From Candidatus Scatoplasma merdavium (lineage in GTDB: Bacteria; Bacillota_I; Bacilli_A; RFN20; CAG-288), in assembly GCA_017694135.1 (NCBI GenBank), contig JADING010000069.1:1-9734 (forward strand): a stretch of DNA of 9,734 nucleotides, written 5' to 3'. Positions within the stretch are counted from its first letter, which is position 1, and every line of letters begins with the position of its first letter. The position numbers and the translations under genes are program-made. Shown one piece after another: positions 1 to 5,735 of the stretch. Under the pieces are notes generated by a model. That model saw only the letters and a program-made list of their open reading frames with translations. It searched no databases and was not told where the DNA came from.

Positions 1-2486
1 GTTCTAGCATAGTTGAAACGACTTATACGGTGGCACTTCCTACTGGTGATGATTTTTTAGCTAGCTTTGTTGGGGGTATTAATACTTACAAGGCTGGCGA
101 AACAGTTCAGATTACCATTACTCTCTTAGATGAGAATATGGAATTGGACGCCTCTTGTGTAACTTCAAAAGCTGCTATTACTCCCGAAGTGACTTTGAAT
201 GATAATGGAACTTATACAATTAGTTTCACTATGCCTGCTTCCAATGTCAGCTTAACTGTCACTCCGAAGCAGTCTAAAGCTGTAATCACTTCTATTACGG
301 TTGTTAATTCCGGGTATAGTTCATATAGCATCATGTTAAAAGATGCCGAAGGAAATACCATTGGAGTTAATCAAGAATTATCGGCTGGCACCACGCTTCA
401 CTTTACCTTAGGTGGAGTTTATGGCTCTAGCAAGAACGAGACCATGGGTGTTTATGTCAATGGAGTTAAGTACAAAGGTGCAATGTCTTCAGAGACTTTT
501 AATTTTGAAGGCAGTTTGGTTCTTCCCAAAGGTGAAGTCTCTATCGTTGTCTTTGATGATCAAAGCACAGTTAGCGAAACTGGTTATCAGCTGACTTATG
601 CTGAACAAAAAGGATTGGCTTTATACGGGTATGATGCAACTAAGAAATACACTTCTTTCAAAGGAGCGTTGGTTCGCCAACCTGGTTATATTTTAAAGTC
701 TGTTTCTACTAAAGTTGGCGATGTCACTACTCCGATTGAAAATGTTGAGTTTACCGATAACGCCTATGTTTTCGATATAGAGTTAACCGCCGATACTGAG
801 CTTCTTGTTGAAGTTGAATACACTGAACCTGTCACTATCAAGTACGAGAACACAGAGCATCTTAATTCGTCATCTTTAGGAGAATTAGTTCACACTGCTA
901 CTGTAGGTGATGAAATATCCTTTATGTATTCTCTTGAAGCCAATTATTACGTTACTGGCCCTGTTACTTACACTGGATTGAGTGAAGAAGATTTCACTAC
1001 GAACACTACTAACAGAGTAGTCTTTACTATTCCTGAAGACGTTACGGAAATCACTATTACTTTCCATGTTGCTGAAAATGTCGCGCTTTCTTATACTGCA
1101 AATGAAAACATTGAGACTGTTTTAATTTCCTCTTCCGCTTATCCTTACAGTTCTCAATCAATTACTTCAATCGCTGGTAATACGACTGTTTATGCTTTTG
1201 TTCAACCAAAAGCTGGCTTTATTCTTTCCGGCGCTAAAGTAAACGGAACAGCTGTAGATAGCAGCTCCATTGAATCTAACATTAACAATTCGTTCATAAA
1301 AGAAGGATACAGAATTACTGTTGAAGTTGGTACAGCTGATATCAATTTGGAATTTGAAGTTATTAAAGGTGTCGCGATTACCGCTGAAGCAATTACTTAC
1401 GGCGGTGAAACCATCGGCGAATTAACTCTCAGTAAGAAAACGGTTGTTGCAGGTGACGAAGTCACTGTTACAATGAACGCTCCGTTATACAAGCTTACTA
1501 ATTTGGTTGATTTAAATGGTCAAACATTAACTGATTTAACTATTGATGAAAGCGGATCTTCTGCTACATTTAAGGCTCCAGATAAAGATGTTAAACTTCA
1601 AGCTACTGTTGAAAAGAAACAGACTCAAGCTGTCGATGTTGAAATTGGAGAGGGCCTTGATTTCATATCGATAGTTGGTGAACAGTCTGGCACTGAAGTT
1701 TATGCTACTACTAATGGAGCAGAATTCTTGCCTGGCGAAAGAATCACGGTTAATTACTATTCTCAGAGCTATAACGTGAAAGTTTACGTTGATTTGAAAG
1801 ATGGTACCAGTGAAGAAGTTGAAGAAGTGTATTCTGGTAGTTGTATGATTACTCTTACTGAAAATATTACTGCTATCCGTGTGGAGACTGTTCCATTCAC
1901 AACTTATACAATTAACTTTACTCTCGACACAGAAGCCGGTGTTCCTTCAGATTTAGACTATGAGTTGATGACTGATGGTTACGAGAACTTAACTGTAGAA
2001 GATGGTCAAATTCAAGTCAATGAGGGTACGAGATTCTACATTAGAATTTTCTCTGATGCACCTGAAGGTAAAGAGTATGTCGCTACCGCTCAAGACGCCG
2101 AGGGGAACACTGAATCTGTTCCTGTCGCAACAGGTTTTTCGTATGTATATTACACAGTAACTGAACCAGTAACTATCACCATTTCTTTAGCTACTTCTTG
2201 CATAGCTACAATTAACAATTTGGTTTATGCTAGATGTTCTTTGCTTACTCCTGACAAGAGTGCGGATACTGAATTTGATTTAACTTGGGAGCAGTCAATT
2301 AAAATTACTTCTGATACTTATCAGTATGTGAGAATTGCTCCTACTCAATCTGTCGGTGATGTAAATTACACCATTACAGTAGGTGAAAACACTTTCACTG
2401 GCACTGTTAAAGGTGGAGAATCAAGTGATGTTGACGTTGGTTTAATTACTGGTAACATCTCAATTGAGATTACGAGTGCCAATTAA
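1..2486 (+). CDS. C-terminal part of a giant modular extracellular repeat protein (5' end outside window)
   Basis: The frame is open from the left edge to a TAA at 2484-2486. A GTG lies at 30, but in-frame codons continue upstream of it and there is no signal peptide or ribosome binding site, so this is the tail of a longer gene. The visible residues divide into about nine beta-rich modules of 82-100 residues, with approximate boundaries at nt 30, 285, 585, 831, 1080, 1371, 1626, 1899 and 2199. Modules tend to end in alternating hydrophobic strands such as MPASNVSLTV, TELLVEVEY and VTEITITFHV. This resembles the divergent InlB B-repeat/bacterial repeat families of secreted adhesins. The protein is rich in Thr, Ser, Val and Glu, poor in Cys, and has no transmembrane segment. 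It ends in ITSAN without LPXTG, a charged tail or a C-terminal anchor, so any attachment must be N-terminal or non-covalent. A surface or secreted adhesin-like role is inferred; no catalytic motif was seen. Confidence 0.8.
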   Translation, partial: SSIVETTYTVALPTGDDFLASFVGGINTYKAGETVQITITLLDENMELDASCVTSKAAITPEVTLNDNGTYTISFTMPASNVSLTVTPKQSKAVITSITVVNSGYSSYSIMLKDAEGNTIGVNQELSAGTTLHFTLGGVYGSSKNETMGVYVNGVKYKGAMSSETFNFEGSLVLPKGEVSIVVFDDQSTVSETGYQLTYAEQKGLALYGYDATKKYTSFKGALVRQPGYILKSVSTKVGDVTTPIENVEFTDNAYVFDIELTADTELLVEVEYTEPVTIKYENTEHLNSSSLGELVHTATVGDEISFMYSLEANYYVTGPVTYTGLSEEDFTTNTTNRVVFTIPEDVTEITITFHVAENVALSYTANENIETVLISSSAYPYSSQSITSIAGNTTVYAFVQPKAGFILSGAKVNGTAVDSSSIESNINNSFIKEGYRITVEVGTADINLEFEVIKGVAITAEAITYGGETIGELTLSKKTVVAGDEVTVTMNAPLYKLTNLVDLNGQTLTDLTIDESGSSATFKAPDKDVKLQATVEKKQTQAVDVEIGEGLDFISIVGEQSGTEVYATTNGAEFLPGERITVNYYSQSYNVKVYVDLKDGTSEEVEEVYSGSCMITLTENITAIRVETVPFTTYTINFTLDTEAGVPSDLDYELMTDGYENLTVEDGQIQVNEGTRFYIRIFSDAPEGKEYVATAQDAEGNTESVPVATGFSYVYYTVTEPVTITISLATSCIATINNLVYARCSLLTPDKSADTEFDLTWEQSIKITSDTYQYVRIAPTQSVGDVNYTITVGENTFTGTVKGGESSDVDVGLITGNISIEITSAN

Positions 2487-2501
2487 TTGATGCCGCTATT
2501 T

Positions 2502-2531
2502 AAGAGGTCTCCTTAACTGGTGACCTCTTTT
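2502..2531 (+). terminator. Intrinsic terminator of the repeat-protein gene
   Basis: An inverted repeat lies 15 nt after the TAA. AAGAGGTC (2502-2509) pairs with GACCTCTT (2522-2529). After a T-T mismatch the stem continues with CC/GG (2511-2512 and 2519-2520) around a 6-nt loop. The T tail is short (2528-2531), so its strength is uncertain. Confidence 0.7.
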
Positions 2532-2540
2532 AGTTTGGCC

Positions 2541-2572
2541 TAAAAAGAAAAAACGGCTGGGATTTCCAGCCG
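2541..2572 (-). terminator. Intrinsic terminator of tRNA-Gly
   Basis: On the minus strand a perfect 7-bp GC-rich stem, CGGCTGG/CCAGCCG (plus-strand arms 2554-2560 and 2566-2572), is followed by TTTTTTCTTTTT (complement of 2542-2553). It starts 14 nt downstream of the tRNA-Gly 3' end, so it fits as that gene's terminator. With the plus-strand terminator just before it, the two converging transcription units are separated. Confidence 0.88.
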
Positions 2573-2586
2573 ATATTTACTAGATT

Positions 2587-2657
2587 AGCAAGATACGGGA
2601 ATCGAACCCGCGTGTCAACCTTGGCAAGGTTGCGTTCTACCATTGAACTAATCCTGC
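2587..2657 (-). tRNA. tRNA-Gly(GCC)
   Basis: The complement folds as a 71-nt cloverleaf. The acceptor stem is GCAGGAT/ATCTTGC with one G-U pair, the D stem is GTTC/GAAC, and the anticodon stem is CAACC/GGTTG around the loop TTGCCAA. The anticodon is GCC (plus-strand 2623-2625), which reads GGC and GGU. The T arm has a TTCGATT loop. The discriminator is U, as usual for bacterial tRNA-Gly. CCA is not encoded (the next bases are AAT), so a CCA-adding enzyme is needed. Confidence 0.96.
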
Positions 2658-2669
2658 GGTGCGTTAATA

Positions 2670-2698
2670 ATAATATCTAATTCTCTAATTTAATGCAA
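2670..2698 (-). promoter_or_regulatory. Promoter of tRNA-Gly
   Basis: On the minus strand TTGCAT (2693-2698) and TATTAT (2670-2675) are separated by exactly 17 nt, close to sigma-A consensus. The predicted start is a few bases before the mature tRNA 5' end at 2657. The -35 box lies just downstream of the stop codon of the preceding gtrA-like gene, so the tRNA can be transcribed independently. Confidence 0.7.
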
Positions 2699-2705
2699 GA
2701 CTAAA

Positions 2706-3626
2706 TTAGCGGAAAATGAGATATTTGCGCGAGAAGTAGTTCCAAAAGAGAGTGACAATGGTTCTGAGGATGAAAGTGAGAATGTAGTCTAAATTCAAAA
2801 CATCGTAAAGCAAGGCTTGGAGACCTATTCCTATGAATAAGCCGACTGCTGAGAGAGCTACAAACATCACTTTTCCTAACATTGTGCGCGACTTGTCTTT
2901 TTCTGTCGTCGCTTTGAAGACCATGTATATTGAACAGAGGTAATTAACTGTAACACCGACGATAAATCCGCAAGTGACAGAAATTGATGTGATAGCTAAG
3001 TTAGGCCAACTGTCTGGAAGGAAGATGAATTGGAATAAATAGCACGTTACAAAGTCGACAATAGAAGCTAAAACACCTACTAGTGCAAACCTTATTACTT
3101 CAAAGAGGATTCTTTTATCTTCAACATAATTAAACAGATACAGTTTAATCATCAAATAGAAATAACAAAGCTCAATAAATGAAGCGATAAAGTAAGCCAA
3201 GTGAACATTAATATTTACTTGAGCCATTAAAACCATCAAGACAAACTGGCAAAGAATACCAACTATATAAAGGAGAATCAGGCAGATGGTGTTTGAAAGC
3301 TTTTTGAAAGATGGGATTAATTGATCGCCGGTTTTGACAAAATAATTAAGGCAGAGCAAGGCCAGATTAGACACAATTGGAAAAACAATGCTAGGGACAA
3401 CTATCGAGCTATCAAAGCTCAATACGGTGTCTTGGTAGGGGAAGGAATAGATTTTCCCAGTCAGTTTAAACGCTAAGCTCAATAGAGCTAAAACAACAGA
3501 GAGTATGACAATGCACGCTCCGTTTACAACAATTTCTTTTTTGTAAAAATAAGGTCTTATTTGTTCTTGGGTGATTTTTTCTTCGTTTTCCATAATGACT
3601 TGTGTAACGTGCTTATTATATCCCAT
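2706..3626 (-). CDS. GtrA-family multipass membrane protein with an extra N-terminal membrane half
   Basis: This 306-residue protein has about eight predicted membrane segments, near residues 33-53, 75-96, 113-136, 142-165, 177-201, 211-237, 252-274 and 279-297. The last four (about 176-306) match the GtrA/DPMS-like family: an opening FALVGVLASIVDF, a central VGVTVNYLCSIYMVFK, and an ending WNYFSRKYLIFR. GtrA proteins are linked to moving lipid-linked sugars across the membrane, or to assisting glycosyltransferases, for envelope polysaccharide decoration. Most family members are only about 120-150 residues, so the first 170 residues are an added four-TM region that I do not recognise. The start is uncertain. 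Neither the ATG at 3626 nor the ATG at residue 12 (3593) has a Shine-Dalgarno sequence, and a TATAAT overlaps codons 3-5 of the longer form, which favours 3593. The gene sits alone between two tRNA genes with no glycosyltransferase in view, so its substrate is unknown. No terminator was seen between it and tRNA-Gly. Confidence 0.85.
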   Translation of the reverse strand: MGYNKHVTQVIMENEEKITQEQIRPYFYKKEIVVNGACIVILSVVLALLSLAFKLTGKIYSFPYQDTVLSFDSSIVVPSIVFPIVSNLALLCLNYFVKTGDQLIPSFKKLSNTICLILLYIVGILCQFVLMVLMAQVNINVHLAYFIASFIELCYFYLMIKLYLFNYVEDKRILFEVIRFALVGVLASIVDFVTCYLFQFIFLPDSWPNLAITSISVTCGFIVGVTVNYLCSIYMVFKATTEKDKSRTMLGKVMFVALSAVGLFIGIGLQALLYDVLNLDYILTFILRTIVTLFWNYFSRKYLIFR

Positions 3627-3643
3627 TTAAGTTTAGTTGACTA
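3615..3643 (-). promoter_or_regulatory. Possible promoter of the GtrA-like gene
   Basis: On the minus strand a perfect TATAAT (3615-3620) lies 17 nt from TAGTCA (3638-3643), a 4/6 match to the -35 consensus. The -10 lies inside the coding region if translation starts at 3626. If the promoter is real, transcription begins near 3605-3608 and translation would start at 3593 with a leader of about 15 nt. Confidence 0.4.
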
Positions 3644-3725
3644 AAAAAATACCAGATGAGTTCTTCTCAAGAATGAGTGAGGTCTAAAAAAGTGATATTG
3701 CTAAGTAAAATTGAGGTGTTTTACT

Positions 3726-3760
3726 GAAATATTAAAAGGGTTCTAGCTTGTAGAACCCTG
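3726..3760 (-). terminator. Intrinsic terminator of tRNA-Ser (possibly bidirectional)
   Basis: A perfect 9-bp stem, AGGGTTCTA (3737-3745) with TAGAACCCT (3751-3759), closes a 5-nt loop. On the minus strand it is followed by TTTTAATATTT and lies 15 nt downstream of the tRNA-Ser 3' end. On the plus strand the same hairpin is followed by GTTGTTTTTT (3760-3769), so it could also stop transcription in that direction. Confidence 0.85.
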
Positions 3761-3774
3761 TTGTTTTTTCGATT

Positions 3775-3861
3775 CGGAGCAGGGGAGATTCGAACTCCCG
3801 CAGGCAGTTAACCTCTGCTAGTTTTCGAAACTAGTCCCTTCAACCACTTGGGTACTGCTCC
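3775..3861 (-). tRNA. tRNA-Ser(CGA)
   Basis: The complement folds as an 87-nt class II tRNA. The acceptor stem is GGAGCAG/CTGCTCC with discriminator G, the D stem is CCC/GGG, and the anticodon stem is CTAGT/ACTAG with loop TTCGAAA. The anticodon is CGA (plus-strand 3825-3827), reading UCG serine codons. An 18-nt long variable arm, the hallmark of tRNA-Ser, precedes the T arm GGGAG/CTCCC with loop TTCGAAT. CCA is not encoded. Confidence 0.96.
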
Positions 3862-3873
3862 AATTGCTATGTG

Positions 3874-3882
3874 ATTATAGCA
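3874..3882 (-). promoter_or_regulatory. Extended -10 promoter of tRNA-Ser
   Basis: The minus strand carries TGCTATAAT, a perfect extended -10 (TGnTATAAT), 12 nt upstream of the mature tRNA 5' end at 3861. No convincing -35 box is visible at the normal distance, which is acceptable for extended -10 promoters. Confidence 0.65.
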
Positions 3883-3942
3883 CACATAAATCACAAATTG
3901 AGAAAATATTTCATTTCGCAAGCGTAATAGTTATCTAGTTTG

Positions 3943-3948
3943 TATAAT
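3943..3948 (+). promoter_or_regulatory. -10 box of the GGDEF-EAL-like/proS/pepP/trmL operon
   Basis: A perfect TATAAT, preceded directly by TTTG, lies 14 nt before the ATG at 3963. No good -35 was found 16-18 nt upstream. A start site about 7 nt downstream would leave a leader of only about 8 nt, too short for a Shine-Dalgarno sequence, and none is seen. It is divergent to the tRNA-Ser promoter. Confidence 0.45.
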
Positions 3949-3962
3949 ATAAGTGTTTTAAT

Positions 3963-5720
3963 ATGAATGAAGTGTTTCTAATTGATATGGTTTATCCGAA
4001 AATATATATCCTTATGTGGGTTTTGGTGGGAATTATTTCTCTCTGCCTTCTTTTCTTAGTGGCTTATTTAATTTACGAGAGGTATTTCATTCGTCAGAGG
4101 AAGTATTCTATGGCTTATTCGACTTCTTCTGTCCGTATTTTTACTATGAACTTTTCTACTGGAACTATCGTTTATTTTGACCGTATGAAAATGTCCGATC
4201 AAAAGGTCACAACAATAGATGCTTTTTATCGTTCTTTAAACAGTTCCTCCTCGAAATTGAGAAATTGGATTGAAAGTTATATCCAAGGTGATCCGCAAGC
4301 TTCTTCTTATATCGCTCTACCTTACGAGTTAAAAATTGGAAGAAAAAAGAAACAACTAATGTCAGTTTACCGCATTACTTCTTACAACGAGAAAGAGCAG
4401 ATTTTGCACTTTGAAAACACTCTCTTTAATTCGATAAGTCACCGCCATTCACGTAAAGATTCCACTAGTTATATCCTTACAAAGGAACAGTTGAGTAAAA
4501 TTATTCACCAAAAACGCCACCTCAGAAATCACACTTTGGCTTGCGTATGCTTAAAACTCGTTTCCTACACTTCTGAGGCTATAAAAGATCCTAGTATGAC
4601 TAGTTCATACACTTCTATCTATCAGCCGTTAAGTTCTATTTATAATCTGTTGGGAAAGAATAGATTGCTTGTATTTAACGGCGATTACGAAGCTTTGCTT
4701 TTTGATTTTGATATCCGTTTGAGAAACGATATACACACTCTTTGTAACCACCTGCTTTCTGAGATACAACGATACTTTAATATTAACGCTATTAACAATT
4801 TGTTTGGTGTCGCTATCGGTGTCAGTTTCATTCGTTCAGCTGACGGGTTGACTTCCGCTGTCCAAGTAGCGGAAAACTGCGCTGATTTGGCCAAAGATAA
4901 AGAGGGTAATAACTATATTATTGAGGGTGATATCGCTTCTTTGAATATGTCGCAAGATGCTACGGAAATCAGGAGGATTAAATCAATTATTAAAAACGGT
5001 TCTTTCCGTTGCTCTTTTACGCCGATTCTTTCTACTTTAGATAAAGAAGATCGCCATTTAGTTAAAATAGAACCTTACGGAAGCGAGTTTTCTTCTTTTG
5101 AAGCTTTGGTAGAACTTGCTTCTGAACAAGGGCTTCTTACCGAGCTTTTAAATAGGGTTTTTGAAACCATTTACCGCTCGTTAACTCCAGGGAAAAAAGA
5201 AAGCGTGATTTTGCCAATAAATTACACATCAATTACTGCGACGTTAGAATCTTTAAAGAAGCATCCCCGCATCGCTAAGAGAATGTATTTCTGCTTTGAA
5301 TACGAAGATGTTTGGAACTTCTATCAAGGTGAAGATAAAAATATCGAGAAGGATTTAGCTAACTTACAAAAAAAGTGCGCGGGAATCGGAGTAGAGATCA
5401 CCACTTCATCTTCGGAATGGACGAAGGATTTTCTCTCTCTTTTCCAGTTCTACGTTCTCGCTTTAGATGATAAAAAGACCTCTTTGCACACTTCTTTGAG
5501 AATGCAGAGCTTCCTTATTTCTGCTTCCTCGCAGCTTCACAACCAAGATGTTATTGTCGCTGATTTAGCTTCAAACGCCGATATTGAGCTAGCTTATCAA
5601 ATCGGCTTTGATAATTTCGTTTCGACTTCTTATGCGGGACCATCGTCATCGCTTTATTCTCCAGATCCTTTCTGGAAGAGCAATATAAAGAGCCGTAGTA
5701 AAGAAGATAAACAAGAATAA
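3963..5720 (+). CDS. Membrane-anchored degenerate GGDEF-EAL protein, probably catalytically dead
   Basis: This 585-residue protein begins with one membrane segment (about 14-38, YILMWVLVGIISLCLLFLVA), followed by a basic stretch (IRQRK) that favours a cytoplasmic body. Residues about 55-158 look PAS-like. Residues about 165-325 follow a GGDEF fold: NGDYE (239-243) stands where GGDEF belongs, FGVAIGVS (281-288) matches the usual SIG strand, and ENCADLAKDKEGNNYII (304-320) matches the closing AD..AK..G.N motif. Residues about 335-575 follow an EAL domain: FTPI for QPI, KIEPYG (369-373) where EAL is expected, LPIN (417-420) keeping the conserved Asn, TTSSSE in place of the DDFG loop, and VADLAS for AEGVE. 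With nearly every metal and substrate residue changed, cyclase or phosphodiesterase activity is unlikely. A c-di-GMP sensor or a protein scaffold role is inferred. It heads the operon with proS 15 nt downstream. Domain calls come from pattern reading and the similarity is remote. Confidence 0.75.
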   Translation: MNEVFLIDMVYPKIYILMWVLVGIISLCLLFLVAYLIYERYFIRQRKYSMAYSTSSVRIFTMNFSTGTIVYFDRMKMSDQKVTTIDAFYRSLNSSSSKLRNWIESYIQGDPQASSYIALPYELKIGRKKKQLMSVYRITSYNEKEQILHFENTLFNSISHRHSRKDSTSYILTKEQLSKIIHQKRHLRNHTLACVCLKLVSYTSEAIKDPSMTSSYTSIYQPLSSIYNLLGKNRLLVFNGDYEALLFDFDIRLRNDIHTLCNHLLSEIQRYFNINAINNLFGVAIGVSFIRSADGLTSAVQVAENCADLAKDKEGNNYIIEGDIASLNMSQDATEIRRIKSIIKNGSFRCSFTPILSTLDKEDRHLVKIEPYGSEFSSFEALVELASEQGLLTELLNRVFETIYRSLTPGKKESVILPINYTSITATLESLKKHPRIAKRMYFCFEYEDVWNFYQGEDKNIEKDLANLQKKCAGIGVEITTSSSEWTKDFLSLFQFYVLALDDKKTSLHTSLRMQSFLISASSQLHNQDVIVADLASNADIELAYQIGFDNFVSTSYAGPSSSLYSPDPFWKSNIKSRSKEDKQE

Positions 5721-5725
5721 AGGAG
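5720..5725 (+). promoter_or_regulatory. Shine-Dalgarno site of proS
   Basis: AAGGAG ends 10 nt before the proS ATG and begins on the last base of the upstream TAA stop. This strong site contrasts with the absence of one before the first gene of the operon and confirms the proS start. Confidence 0.8.
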
Positions 5726-5735
5726 AATTTTAAAT

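Noticed and set aside
30..32. GTG as the start of the large repeat protein
   Set aside because: In-frame codons continue to the left edge, there is no ribosome binding site or signal peptide, and the first module appears to be already under way. This is an internal codon of a truncated gene.
1..2486. Recent tandem DNA duplication within the repeat-protein gene
   Set aside because: Modules resemble each other in layout only. Shared short strings such as ATTAACAATT also occur in unrelated genes here, so no long direct DNA repeat can be claimed by eye.
3644..3725. Possible structured RNA or extra terminator between tRNA-Ser and the GtrA-like gene: TTCTT/AAGAA (3661-3673) and AGTAAAA/TTTTACT (3704-3725)
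   Set aside because: The stems are short and AT-rich with no conserved riboswitch or T-box core, and weak pairings of this kind are expected by chance in AT-rich spacer.
5721..5735. T-box or other leader control directly upstream of proS
   Set aside because: Only 15 nt separate proS from the preceding gene, and no specifier or antiterminator structure can fit. No such element is evident before the operon start either.
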